A stretch of 24,238 bases of DNA from Coemansia sp. RSA 1804 (GCA_027578815.1 JANBTH010000240.1:1-24238); one strand, 5' to 3'. Positions 8,025 to 17,065 are shown, numbered from the stretch's first letter. The notes: generated from the letters alone by a model not told the origin. Numbers and translations: made by a program.

Positions 8025-9157
8025 GATTAAAGTAGTATAATTGTTGTATGATTTAGCCAAATAACCAGTCTACGGGTATATACAGCATAACCGACTAGAA
8101 ATCTATTATGAGAGCTGTTTTGGCTTTTCTTAGTCTTTTTCTATATCATTCAACATACATTCTTTTTATAATAATAACATGAACATATCAACGTTGTGCT
8201 ATTTTAATGTTTGTATGAAAAACACTGAAAAGACCCAAAAGAATTCACGTTTTAGACTCTACTTTGACATTGATGTCAGATTAATTAGCCCTGGTGAAAA
8301 TTTAGTTATTGGATTTTTTCTTTATTTGGATTTCCACACCTATTCTTACTTCTACCTACCCACTAAGCTGGTATATATTAGATGAGGAATCTGAAAACAG
8401 AAACACGTTCACATGTGTGTCATCTGGCTTACCCATGCGTGTTGTCCAAATATTTTTATGGGAGAAGCGGGAAAACAAGAAAGAAAGAAAGATAGAGCTT
8501 GTGCAGTCAGACATATTAATCTTGAATAGACAAATACGAGAATTGAAAATATGGTTTGAACATTTACACATGGTTTACCAAGAATGCAAGACATCTGATA
8601 AAAATACTACAAAATGTATCTCAGGCCGAGAGACAGACATAAGAAAGAAAATAACATATACACTTTTATTTAAAAAAATTATTGTTGCCAGCGCTAGGTG
8701 AAGACTGATAAAGACAGAACCCTCTCCTTCCATCCTCACACGAGAATTGAAGGGAAATGTCAGATAGAAGAAAAGAAAAACATCCCAAAACCACACGGTT
8801 GGGTATTCAGCTGATGCGTGTTAGCATTGGATACCACGCTTTCTTTCATGGTGGCCCTTCCGCTTGCTTGATTTGGGAGAGGTAGTTGGCAAGGAAAACG
8901 TTGACTGGGGGGAAAGAAATTCTTCCATTTTCTCGTAATTTGTCGCTTTTCAACAAGGAAAATATTCTGAAATGCATGTAGTCACTAATTAGAAGTATAA
9001 CGAGCGAGTGACCACTGACCGCTCCATCCCGTTTTATTTTTCTTCTTAATACATTCATATGATGATATCGGAAGATGGTGATGGGGGAGGAGTGCAAGAA
9101 AAGATACCAAATTTAGAAACAGTGAGTATCCCGCCCATTCAATAGAATTTCTAATGG
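8025..9157. other. Gene-poor spacer between copies 2 and 3
   Basis: About 1.1 kb with no gene I can support. The first part (to about 8700) is AT-rich; the rest is closer to average. An open frame at 8309-8701 (plus) has no start context or motif. The string GCTGGTATATA near 8358 resembles the copy 2 TATA region but no family core follows it. Confidence 0.5.
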
Positions 9158-9165
9158 TATATAAA
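9158..9165 (+). promoter_or_regulatory. TATA box of small-protein copy 3
   Basis: TATATAAA followed by CTC, 140 bp before the ATG. The spacing matches copies 1 and 2 although the rest of the leader differs. Confidence 0.65.
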
Positions 9166-9297
9166 CTCACCGAGTCTTGTCCCTGACAAGCTATCAAATT
9201 TGCTCGACCATATCTATTTTTTGTTAATTACGCAAATTTTGTTTTATTCCCCCACCTGCTACAGTTCATTTAAATAAAAAGAAAAGAAACAGCGCCC

Positions 9298-9513
9298 ATG
9301 AGTGCAAATACCTACACTAACAAAGCATTAAAACGAGTGGCTAACAGTTTGAGCACGTTCTACGTTCTTCAAAAGAACGATGAAGGGAACTACGATGTGT
9401 ACAAAACCGTATCTAGCAAGCAAGAGGGCCCTCCGCAGCTCGCTGGCCTGTCAAAGAAGCAGGTTGGACAGTTCGAAGGGATTGCAGCAAGTGTTGGAAT
9501 AAATACAAATTAA
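9298..9513 (+). CDS. Small paralogous protein, copy 3 (71 aa), unknown family
   Basis: The third and most diverged member. The helix ALKRVANSLS is followed by YVLQKNDEGNYDVYKT, a loop (SSKQEGPPQL), and AGLSKKQVGQFEGIA as the C-terminal helix. KND-x-G-x-YDVY-x-T is shared almost exactly with copy 2, as is the GL(S/T)-x-(K/R)Q helix start. The ATG at 9298 is the first after the TATA box that fits, in context GCGCCCATGAG. The codons are less AT-biased than in copies 1 and 2. No signal peptide or membrane segment is seen. XPF lies 383 bp downstream in the same direction; nothing indicates a functional link. Confidence 0.8.
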   Translation: MSANTYTNKALKRVANSLSTFYVLQKNDEGNYDVYKTVSSKQEGPPQLAGLSKKQVGQFEGIAASVGINTN

Positions 9514-9896
9514 CAAGCTGTTCTTTCTTCTTCTCGGTCTAGACTGGTTTTGACTCACCACTATTCTACTACACTGTTTGCCATGTTACCAGAATATCCT
9601 TAATCTTGCATTTTCTTGGTAAAAGGGGCAAGCACGTGCACCTGACCATACATGACCAAAACAATGATTTCTGTGGAGATTGGCCGACGACTCTTTGTTC
9701 CGCAGCAAGCACCGCAAAAAGCAATCGGAGAAATGAAGTGATTGATATTTCACAGATGCATCACCAATCAATCAAGCTCATTCTCATGTTCCATAGTCCT
9801 TTTTATTTGCTTCTCTTTCTGTGATCAATAGCAGCTACAGCACTTTGTCAGTCTAAAACCGCCAGCCCAATCCCACACCACAAGCAAGACGCCGCA
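9514..9896. promoter_or_regulatory. Spacer and promoter region upstream of XPF
   Basis: 383 bp between copy 3 and the XPF start. It contains TGACTCA at 9551-9557 (Gcn4/AP-1 type site) and a CACGTG E-box inside GCAAGCACGTGCACC near 9630-9644. Function is untested. No gene is supported here. Confidence 0.35.
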
Positions 9897-12800
9897 ATGC
9901 CGACAATAAGCGGGCTTCTTCCGTTCCAGCGGCAGATCCTCGATGGGCTGATGGACGAGGACGCGCTGTGCATCATGGCCCGGGGCCTGGGGCTCGGTCG
10001 GATCCTGGCCGAGCTGGCGCGCATCTGCGCAACGCCGCGAGCACTCGTGTTCCTGGTCAACGCTACGGAGCAGGACGAGACGGATCTGCAGCAGCAGCTG
10101 ATGCAGCTGCGGTCGGGGGAGGAGCGGGCGGAGAACGACGAGTCCGCGCGGCTGCAGACGGTCAAGAACGAAACGAACGCGGCGGCCCGTGCGCAGCTGT
10201 ACCGGCAGGGCGGACTGGTGTCGGTGACCTCGCGGATCCTCATAGTCGACTTGCTCAACAGCCTGGTTCCCGCGCAACTGGTGACCGGCGTGATCGTGCA
10301 CAACGCGAGCCGCGTGAGCGCAGAGAGCAGCGAGGCGTTTATCCTGCGCGTGGCTCGGCAGCAGAACCCGCGCGTATTCGTCAAGGCGCTCTCGGATGCG
10401 CCCGAGGCCTTCACGCTTGGGTTTGCGCCGGTCGAGAAGACGCTGAAGGTGCTGGGACTGCGGCATGTGCAGCTTTGGCCCCGCTTCCACGTGGCCGTCC
10501 AGCGCGATCTGTCGGCCACCGAGGTGCCGGTCGTGGAGCTGCGGCAGCCGCAGACCCGTGCCATGGAGGAGCTGCAGCAGGCCGTGCTCGACTGTCTGTC
10601 GGCCATGATCTCGGAGCTCAGCTCGGCAACCAAGCTGCTGGATCCGGACACAATCAACGTCGAGAGCTGCTTGTTCCGCTACTTCGACGCTATGGTCAAA
10701 CGCATGCTTGCCCCTTACTGGCACCGCCTCAGTCCGCGCGCACGTGGCATGGCTGCGGATCTTGCGTCGCTTCGCAAGATTGCGGAGTTTGTCACCGCCT
10801 ACGACTGCGTGTCGCTGCTGAAGTACCTGGACACCCTGCTGATAGCCAACCGCCCGCCGGCAGGATTCAGCAGCGGCGGCATGCCGCCTGGCTCCGGGAC
10901 GGCCGAATGGCTGACAAGCGACTCTGCAAACATCCTGTACTCTGTGGCCCGTTCGCGTGTCTTCCGCACCGCCAATAGCAGCGGCGGAAATGCCGATGGA
11001 GGCCCGCTGCGCATATCCGACGGATGCAAGGGCCAGCTACGGTCCGCCGGGCTTCCCGAAACCATCATGCCCGTTCTTGAGGTTCCGCCAAAGCTGGAGC
11101 TGCTTGCAGGAGTGCTTGAGGAGATCGGGGTTGCAAACCGCACACCCACCACACAGCAAGGATTGGTAGGGCGCAGCAGCAGCAGCGGTGCCTGTGGGCC
11201 TGTGCTCATCATGGCTGCGTCGGCAAAGGAGTGCCGGATGATCAGGGCCTATCTGGGCTCAGCCAGCGCTCCTCCCGTTTGCTTTGCCTCGGACGGAGCG
11301 AAACGACAACGCGGTGGCAGCAGTGGCAACGACGAGGACCAAGCGTGTGCTAAGCATCCGCGGATGATGGTCGATCTGCTGCGCGGGTTCTTCAAGTGGA
11401 AGGCCAGCATGACCGGCCAGCGCGGTGCTTCAGGAGGCTCAACAACAGCGGTTGCGGTTGCAGCAAGACCGGCGCAGCAACAAGGTGCTACCGCCGGCAG
11501 CGGCGGCGTCAATGGCCAGCTCCGACGGGCGCCTCCTACAAAGCGAAGACGAGTCAGGGGCGGATCTGCCGCGGCTGCAGTCGCAGGATCTGGCGCCATT
11601 CGTGCACCAGCCGAAGCGCTGGAACAGGAAAGCAACGACATTGCCCTCACACAGACGAGAGCCCAGCAGTCGGAGATGGGCGCCGGTGAAGATGGAGAAT
11701 ATGAAAGTGCGGCTGGTGTTGACTCGGCCAGCAGCGATTACGATAGCGACGATGAGCTTTTATTTGAAACGACATTCGATGAGCACTTTGGCATCCTGCC
11801 AAGCAGCGACACAATAGCTGTACAGTCCTATAATGCCGCCGCCGCCAGTGGTGGTGGTGGAGGCAGCTGGCAAGCAAGCAACATTCTGGAGACGCTGCAG
11901 CCAACCCACGTTGTCATGTACGATCCAGACCCGGCGTTCATCCGCCTGGTCGAAGTTTACCAGGCAACGGCTGGCGCTGGACGGCTGAAGCATGTGTACT
12001 TTATGGTCTACGACAACAGTCTGGAGGAGCAGCGGTACCTGAGCGGCATCCGGCGCGAGCGCGAGTCGTTCGAGAAGCTGATAAGAGAAAAGGCCACGCT
12101 GGTTATCCCAATCGACGACACATTGGGCATGTCGCCGGCAAACAACATGATTATGCAGGCCATTGCACAGCGGAGCAACAGGAATGCGCGGACGCTTAGC
12201 ACCGCTGCAGACGGGACACAGCTGCAGCAGCCGAGGGCGCCGGCGGTTATTGTTGATGTGCGCGAGTTCCGGTCGCCGCTGCCGTCGCTGCTCCATGCGG
12301 CCGGATACGAGGTGATTCCGCGCACTCTCGATATCGGCGACTACGTGCTGCACGACGATCTGGTGATTGAGCGCAAGTCGCTGCCAGATCTGATCGGATC
12401 GCTGCGCAGCGGACGGCTGTACAACCAGGCGGCTGCCATGATCAAGCACTACCGCTACGCAGCGCTGCTCATCGAGTTCGAGGTCAACACTTCGTTCTCA
12501 CTGCTGGCGATCGGCGGTATTGCGCAGGACGTGTCGATTGGCGCCATCCACAGCCAGCTGGCGATTCTTGCGCTTGCGTTCCCGCAGCTGCGTATCCTCT
12601 GGAGCATCAGTCCCTACGAGACTGTCGACATCTTTGCAGAGCTCAAGCGCAGCGCTGCCGAGCTCGACGACAGGGAGCCTGATGCGGATCGCGCTGTGGC
12701 TATGGGCCAGGACGACAGTACCATCGACCGCGAGTCCATCTACAACAGCAACCCGGTTGCGCTTCTCCAGTCGCTGCCGGGCGTCACTGTCAAGAACTAC

Positions 12801-12935
12801 CAGCTTCTGATCCACAAGTACACCAGTATCAGAGAGATATGTGCGGCCAGCAGGGCCGATCTCGATTCTGTTCTTGGCGAGGAGGCAGCGGCCAAGCTGC
12901 ACGACTTTATTCATAAGAACACCGCCAAACCCTAG
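9897..12935 (+). CDS. ERCC4: XPF/Rad1/Rad16 structure-specific DNA repair endonuclease
   Basis: This is the catalytic subunit that, with ERCC1/Rad10/Swi10, cuts 5' of DNA lesions in nucleotide excision repair and acts in single-strand annealing and crosslink repair. The 1012-residue protein starts with the XPF N-terminal motif (LPFQRQILDGL, then ARGLGLGRIL). A degenerate helicase-like region follows. A low-complexity Gly/Ala/Ser linker (about 500-640) contains a nuclear-localisation-like KRRRVR (549-554). The nuclease domain shows VIVDVREF (Asp787), GDY (Asp815) and ERKSLPD (Glu825, Lys827, Asp831), so the catalytic residues are intact. The C-terminal tandem helix-hairpin-helix (from about 952, LQSLPGVTVKNY) should bind the ERCC1-type partner. 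Family lengths are about 880-1100. No intron is needed. The stop codon overlaps that of ALG3. Confidence 0.97.
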   Translation: MPTISGLLPFQRQILDGLMDEDALCIMARGLGLGRILAELARICATPRALVFLVNATEQDETDLQQQLMQLRSGEERAENDESARLQTVKNETNAAARAQLYRQGGLVSVTSRILIVDLLNSLVPAQLVTGVIVHNASRVSAESSEAFILRVARQQNPRVFVKALSDAPEAFTLGFAPVEKTLKVLGLRHVQLWPRFHVAVQRDLSATEVPVVELRQPQTRAMEELQQAVLDCLSAMISELSSATKLLDPDTINVESCLFRYFDAMVKRMLAPYWHRLSPRARGMAADLASLRKIAEFVTAYDCVSLLKYLDTLLIANRPPAGFSSGGMPPGSGTAEWLTSDSANILYSVARSRVFRTANSSGGNADGGPLRISDGCKGQLRSAGLPETIMPVLEVPPKLELLAGVLEEIGVANRTPTTQQGLVGRSSSSGACGPVLIMAASAKECRMIRAYLGSASAPPVCFASDGAKRQRGGSSGNDEDQACAKHPRMMVDLLRGFFKWKASMTGQRGASGGSTTAVAVAARPAQQQGATAGSGGVNGQLRRAPPTKRRRVRGGSAAAAVAGSGAIRAPAEALEQESNDIALTQTRAQQSEMGAGEDGEYESAAGVDSASSDYDSDDELLFETTFDEHFGILPSSDTIAVQSYNAAAASGGGGGSWQASNILETLQPTHVVMYDPDPAFIRLVEVYQATAGAGRLKHVYFMVYDNSLEEQRYLSGIRRERESFEKLIREKATLVIPIDDTLGMSPANNMIMQAIAQRSNRNARTLSTAADGTQLQQPRAPAVIVDVREFRSPLPSLLHAAGYEVIPRTLDIGDYVLHDDLVIERKSLPDLIGSLRSGRLYNQAAAMIKHYRYAALLIEFEVNTSFSLLAIGGIAQDVSIGAIHSQLAILALAFPQLRILWSISPYETVDIFAELKRSAAELDDREPDADRAVAMGQDDSTIDRESIYNSNPVALLQSLPGVTVKNYQLLIHKYTSIREICAASRADLDSVLGEEAAAKLHDFIHKNTAKP

Positions 12936-14344
12936 AGCGCCTTCGGATGCGCTTCTTCTTTCTCCTCCTTCTCCTTGGGCGGCTTTCCGGCATTGCTGAC
13001 TATAATTGAGGTCAGCAAGGCGGCGTGTGCGAGCAGAAGGGCCAGAGAGGAGAGCGCTGTTGACGGATAGACGTTCCACGCGTACTCGATCATCAGCCAC
13101 AGAAGCGGCCGAGCCAGCGGCGGAATGTGCGAAAGATGCAGCAGAAGCGGAAGCATGTGCGCGTACCAGGCGTAGAACTGGTAGTGCAGCGATCGGGCGC
13201 AAACAACGCCGACAAAGTTCGAGGTGAACATCACTGCGATGATCTCATCAGCTGCCACCGGCGGCATCCTCTGCAGACTTTGACTTAGTCTCAGACGTCT
13301 GCTGCCAAACCGCTGCCATATTCTGGTTCTAGCAATCCCAGCCTCCACCACGCTTCGTGCGCTTGTTTGCGAGAACCGCCGTGGCCAGACCAGCAATCCC
13401 AGCACCGCAAGAAGCACCAGGTGGATGGCCAGCAATGCGCGTGCCCACTCGGCCGACTCAAACACCTGCTTCCCGACAAGCCGCCAGTTGACCGTCCACG
13501 TGAAATCGAACTGGCGAGTGAAGTCAAAAGCCCGCGCAAGGTACTCGCGCGGAAACCGGAGCAGGAACGGCGCGCCAACGACGATCTGCGAAACGACAGC
13601 CAGCGCCAGCTGTCTGAGGACAAACCCAGCGCCTCCCGCGCGCAGCCAGATGTATGCGGCGCCAGGGAGCATCAGCTGCACATTCATCTTGACAGAGATG
13701 CCAGCGCTAAGCAGAAGCGTGGAGATATCATACCACACCCATCGCCACCGCCGTCTGGTGGTGCGCTGTCGCTCTGTTGCCGCCACCGTCATTGCGAGTA
13801 TCGCAAGGTATGCGAACAGCATGGCCACGGTGTCGTTGAACAGACGGAGCACGTAGATCGAGTGCAGCCGTTTGGACAGAACCAGCAGCACAAGCCCCGC
13901 GGGATGCACACGGGCCAGCGTGGTTTGCGCCCGACTGTAGATTGCCAGCACCGCTGCCATTGTTGCCAGATACACGGCCATAAACACCAGCTGCGCCAGC
14001 CGGATATCCGTCCCGCCATCGGTAATCGCCCACAATCCGCGGTATATCCACACAAACCCGGCCGGATACACCAGCGGCCCGGTGTCGCCGGCAAGCTTCA
14101 GGTAGTTGCGTTCGCCCAGCTCGGCCACGCCGGCCACCTGTTGCATGTATGCGCGCCAGTCGATCTCCGTGTACGATACCCGCAGAACTATCGCTGTGTT
14201 CAGCACCACCTCGAACGCCAGGAGGCCCAGCGCGACACCAAGAAATGTGCTCTTTTGCCGCTTCTGCTTCTGCTTCTGCTTCTGCTGTGTTCTGGGTTCT
14301 GGGTGCTGTTTCCTTTTCTGTTGGTTGGATGCCGGCATCATCAA
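12932..14344 (-). CDS. ALG3: Dol-P-Man:Man5GlcNAc2-PP-Dol alpha-1,3-mannosyltransferase
   Basis: ALG3 (GT58) adds the first luminal mannose, from dolichyl-phosphate mannose, to the N-glycan precursor in the ER membrane. The 470-residue, multi-spanning protein carries the family blocks EIDWRAYMQQV (60-70), GDTGPLVYPAG (86-96) and LSKRLHSIYVLRLFND (156-171). Later come GISVKMNVQLMLPGAAY and, in the second half, FNRQFDF-like (FTRQFDFTWTVNWR) and FTSNFVGVVCARSLHYQFYAWY. Yeast ALG3 is 458 residues. The N-terminus before the first membrane segment is a basic Gln/Lys repeat (QK x4, 21-28). Met1, Met2 and Met3 are consecutive, so the exact start is a minor uncertainty. The C-terminus is a cytosolic-type charged tail (KEKEEKEE). 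It is convergent with XPF and divergent from PRO2. Confidence 0.96.
   Translation of the reverse strand: MMMPASNQQKRKQHPEPRTQQKQKQKQKRQKSTFLGVALGLLAFEVVLNTAIVLRVSYTEIDWRAYMQQVAGVAELGERNYLKLAGDTGPLVYPAGFVWIYRGLWAITDGGTDIRLAQLVFMAVYLATMAAVLAIYSRAQTTLARVHPAGLVLLVLSKRLHSIYVLRLFNDTVAMLFAYLAILAMTVAATERQRTTRRRWRWVWYDISTLLLSAGISVKMNVQLMLPGAAYIWLRAGGAGFVLRQLALAVVSQIVVGAPFLLRFPREYLARAFDFTRQFDFTWTVNWRLVGKQVFESAEWARALLAIHLVLLAVLGLLVWPRRFSQTSARSVVEAGIARTRIWQRFGSRRLRLSQSLQRMPPVAADEIIAVMFTSNFVGVVCARSLHYQFYAWYAHMLPLLLHLSHIPPLARPLLWLMIEYAWNVYPSTALSSLALLLAHAALLTSIIVSNAGKPPKEKEEKEEAHPKAL
14261..14284. repeat. (CTTCTG)4 coding repeat in ALG3
   Basis: Four hexamer units encode Gln-Lys repeats (residues 21-28) in the N-terminal tail of ALG3, before the first membrane helix. 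Confidence 0.8.
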
Positions 14345-14761
14345 TCCTTATGATCTCTCCCCCTGGATTCCGTTGGGTGCTTATGACGTCAGAGGCGTTT
14401 GTTGCGGGAGATAACGAACCAGAGCCGCTCTCTCCGTTGTGGTAGGCAGCAAGTGTTGTGATAGTATTATTTCGGTCAATACAATAATAAATATAATGCT
14501 TAATAATATTCTTATGTTTCATGGGGGAAATGAAACACCTGGTGCCGTGTTTGGAGCTGCGGTAACAACCCACAGAGCCAGCGTTGATTGGATTAGGGGG
14601 CGGCGCATACAGCAGCATATACCCAATATTTTTTAAGACTCATAAATGATCAATTTCTTTGTCCCATCCACCTTTCTCCTTTTTTCCTTTCTTCTTGTTC
14701 AACAACTCTTATCCATCCTTACCCTCTTTTTATTTAGCTTTTCTACCACTTGTAGCAAAGA
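14345..14761. promoter_or_regulatory. Divergent promoter, ALG3 / PRO2
   Basis: 417 bp between outward-facing starts. The ALG3 side holds a perfect TGACGTCA. The PRO2 side is CT-rich for about 90 bp before the ATG, as in many strongly expressed fungal genes. No gene is supported inside. Confidence 0.5.
14384..14391. promoter_or_regulatory. Palindromic CRE-type site TGACGTCA
   Basis: A perfect 8-bp ATF/CREB (bZIP) palindrome, 40 bp before the ALG3 ATG and about 370 bp before the PRO2 ATG. bZIP factors of the Gcn4, Atf1 and Hac1 groups recognise this or related sites. Binding here is inference. Confidence 0.45.
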
Positions 14762-16192
14762 ATGTCTGCTTCTTCATCATCCTTTTCATTCTCCTCGGCC
14801 GAAACCATTGCGCGTGCCGCCCGCGAGGCCGCCAACCTGATGCAGACCATCAGCAGCAGCCAAAAGTCAGCGGTGCTGAAGCGCATCAGACAGGTGCTGG
14901 AGGAGCGTCGGGCCCAGATCATAGAGGCCAACAAGGAGGACCAGGCAGCGGCGCGGAAGGAGGTGGCCGCCGGACGGCTGTCGGCATCCCTGTTCAAGCG
15001 GCTCGACATCGAAGGTCCGGACGGGCAGAAGTTTGCGGCGCTTCTCCAGGGCGTCGACGACGTGGACAAGATCGCCGACCCAATCGGCCAGGTGACGCTT
15101 GCGCGCAAGCTGGACACTGATCTTGATCTGTATCGCGTGGTGTGTCCCGTAGGCGTGTGCCTGGTGATCTTCGAGGCCCGTCCCGAGGTTGTGGTCAACA
15201 TCGCGTGTCTTGCAATAAAGTCGGGCAACGCGGCTATTCTCAAGGGCGGGAAGGAGGCTAGTCGCACTAACCAGGCCCTGGCCAACGCCATTCAGCATGC
15301 CATTGCCACAACGCAGCAGACGCAGACACAGGGCGAAGCGATGTCAAAGTTCCCGGAGCGCGCAGTCCAGGTGGTCGTCACGCGCGAGGAGATCAGCAGT
15401 CTGCTCCAGATGGACAGGTACGTTGATCTGGTGGTGCCCCGTGGCTCCAACTCGCTTGTGCGGTACATCCAGAACAACACGCGGATCCCGGTGCTTGGCC
15501 ACGCCGACGGGATCTGCTCCACATACCTGGATGCCGAGGCCGATGCGCGCAAGGCGGTGCACATCCTTGTCGATGCCAAGACGAGCTACCCGGCGGCCTG
15601 CAACTCAACCGAGGCGCTCCTTGTGCACTCGAGCGTGGTCGACTCTGTGTTTGTCGATGTCTCGAGGGCGCTGCTTGCAAAGGGCGTCCGCATGCATGCG
15701 GACGACAGGGCAAAGGCGGCTATCGAGAGAGCCGGCGTAGAAGATGCGTCTGGGCTGGTCAGCAGCGCAACCGACGACGATTTCGGCCACGAGTACACGG
15801 ATCTGGATATCGCCGTCAAGGTTGTTGATTCGCTCGACGAGGCAATCGACCACATCAACGCGCACAGCTCCAAGCACACCGACGCCATCGTCACCGAGAA
15901 CAAGGAGAACGCGCAGTGGTTCATGCGGCGCGTCGATGCTGCTGGCGTGTACTGGAACGCTTCCACTCGCTTTGCTGACGGTTTCCGCTACGGCTTTGGC
16001 GCCGAGATCGGCGTCAGCACAAACAAGACCCACGCGCGTGGTCCCGCCGGGCTGGAGAGCCTGACGATCTACAAGTACTATCTGTTTGGCAACGGCCAGG
16101 GCTCGACTGACTACGGTGTTGGCGACGGCAAGCGCGGCTTCTTGCACGAGGAGATCCCGCTGGGCTCTGTCCGCGACAAGTTTGTGCTGTGA
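14762..16192 (+). CDS. PRO2: Gamma-glutamyl phosphate reductase
   Basis: This enzyme reduces gamma-glutamyl phosphate with NADPH to glutamate-5-semialdehyde, the second step of proline synthesis from glutamate, in the cytosol. The 476-residue protein is an aldehyde-dehydrogenase-fold enzyme. It shows VCLVIFEARPEVVVNIACLA, then IKSGNAAILKGGKEASRTN, then DLVVPRGSNSLVRYIQNNT, and the catalytic loop TSYPAACNSTEALLVH with active-site Cys280. Near the end it has HTDAIVTENKENAQWFMRRVDAAGVYWNAST and the GAEIGVSTNKTHARGPAGLE block. Yeast Pro2 is 456 residues; the excess here is a Ser-rich N-terminus. The first ATG (14762) is used. It stands alone without a gamma-glutamyl kinase domain, as in fungi generally, rather than fused as in plant and animal P5CS. 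Convergent with the V-ATPase gene. Confidence 0.97.
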   Translation: MSASSSSFSFSSAETIARAAREAANLMQTISSSQKSAVLKRIRQVLEERRAQIIEANKEDQAAARKEVAAGRLSASLFKRLDIEGPDGQKFAALLQGVDDVDKIADPIGQVTLARKLDTDLDLYRVVCPVGVCLVIFEARPEVVVNIACLAIKSGNAAILKGGKEASRTNQALANAIQHAIATTQQTQTQGEAMSKFPERAVQVVVTREEISSLLQMDRYVDLVVPRGSNSLVRYIQNNTRIPVLGHADGICSTYLDAEADARKAVHILVDAKTSYPAACNSTEALLVHSSVVDSVFVDVSRALLAKGVRMHADDRAKAAIERAGVEDASGLVSSATDDDFGHEYTDLDIAVKVVDSLDEAIDHINAHSSKHTDAIVTENKENAQWFMRRVDAAGVYWNASTRFADGFRYGFGAEIGVSTNKTHARGPAGLESLTIYKYYLFGNGQGSTDYGVGDGKRGFLHEEIPLGSVRDKFVL

Positions 16193-16375
16193 AGAGGCGT
16201 GTAGTAGGTTACGTTCTCAGCTAGACGATTTGGCTTTCTTTTTCAATCCTGCAAGAGAGATAAGGGCGCTTGGAGCCAGTATTGTATTTGATGCCAGGAG
16301 TGGAGAGGGTAGAACAAAAAATGAATAGAAAAGGAATATAGGGTAGAATGGGTGATATGGGGCTTCTTCCCGCAT

Positions 16376-16885
16376 CTACTGGCACATCGTGTTGCTGGCC
16401 TTTGTGTTGAGGATAAGAGAGACGATGAGCCCATAGAGACCCAGGACCTCGGCAAAGATAAGAATAAGAACCATGCCGACAAACAGCTTTGGTTCCTTCG
16501 CAAACCCCCTGACGCCCATATCGCCAACCAGGCCGATACACCAGCCGGCAGCCAATCCGGTCATTCCAACACAGAGCCCCGACGCAAGGTGGATGCAGCC
16601 GGAGAACAGCGAGTACTTGCTCTTGGGATCCATGTCCCCCGATATCAGCACCGACGCAACCAGTCCGTACACCGCGATGATTCCGGCCATCACCACCGGA
16701 ATCAGCGCCCGCATTATTATTGCTGGACGGAACGTTCCGGCTCCCGCGATTCCCACCCCGGCCTTGGCCGTCCCGTACCCGGCGCCTGCCGAGCTGAATA
16801 TGATGGCCGCTGCCACGCCCATGAACCCGAGGAACGGCGAGTATGCGGGACAGTACCCTTGCGTCATCTCGAGGAGCGAGGCCAT
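16376..16885 (-). CDS. VMA11: V-ATPase membrane proteolipid, probably c' (Vma11 type)
   Basis: This is a subunit of the proton-carrying rotor ring of the vacuolar H+-ATPase. The 169-residue protein has four membrane helices and the essential buried glutamate Glu146 in helix 4 (ILIFAEVLGLYGLIV). Several stretches fit the fungal c' subunit better than c: GIAGAGTFRP before helix 2, a longer loop ISGDMDPKSKYSLFSG, and IHLASGLCVG at the start of helix 3. Vma3-type c subunits usually have QLGAGLSVG there. Helix 4 itself does not discriminate. I therefore call Vma11, with Vma3 as the alternative. No intron is needed. Fungal rings also need c and c'' genes, which are not in this window. Convergent with PRO2 over a 183-bp gap. 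Confidence 0.9.
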   Translation of the reverse strand: MASLLEMTQGYCPAYSPFLGFMGVAAAIIFSSAGAGYGTAKAGVGIAGAGTFRPAIIMRALIPVVMAGIIAVYGLVASVLISGDMDPKSKYSLFSGCIHLASGLCVGMTGLAAGWCIGLVGDMGVRGFAKEPKLFVGMVLILIFAEVLGLYGLIVSLILNTKASNTMCQ

Positions 16886-17065
16886 TTTGGGTGCGAGTAT
16901 AATCGGAAAAAAACTAAAGATGAATTAACGAATAAATGAATGAGGAAAGAGAAAGGGAGAAAGATGGGTCGTGGTACAAAGATTGGAAACAAAAAGAGTA
17001 ATGAATTTACAAAGCAGAAGAAACCTGCGGATTGAAAAAAAAGTACAGGGAAATTAATAATAAAA

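Noticed and set aside
8309..8701. A 130-codon plus-strand frame between small-protein copies 2 and 3, and the GCTGGTATATA string inside it
   Set aside because: No DVY core, no start context and no matching spacing. A decayed fourth copy could not be shown.
9825..10724. Long minus-strand open frames opposite the XPF N-terminus
   Set aside because: They are shadow frames created by GC-rich third positions; the XPF frame carries the conserved motifs.
13367..14353. A 328-codon plus-strand frame opposite ALG3
   Set aside because: It is antisense to conserved ALG3 blocks and its His/Gln/Arg-rich translation shows no domain.
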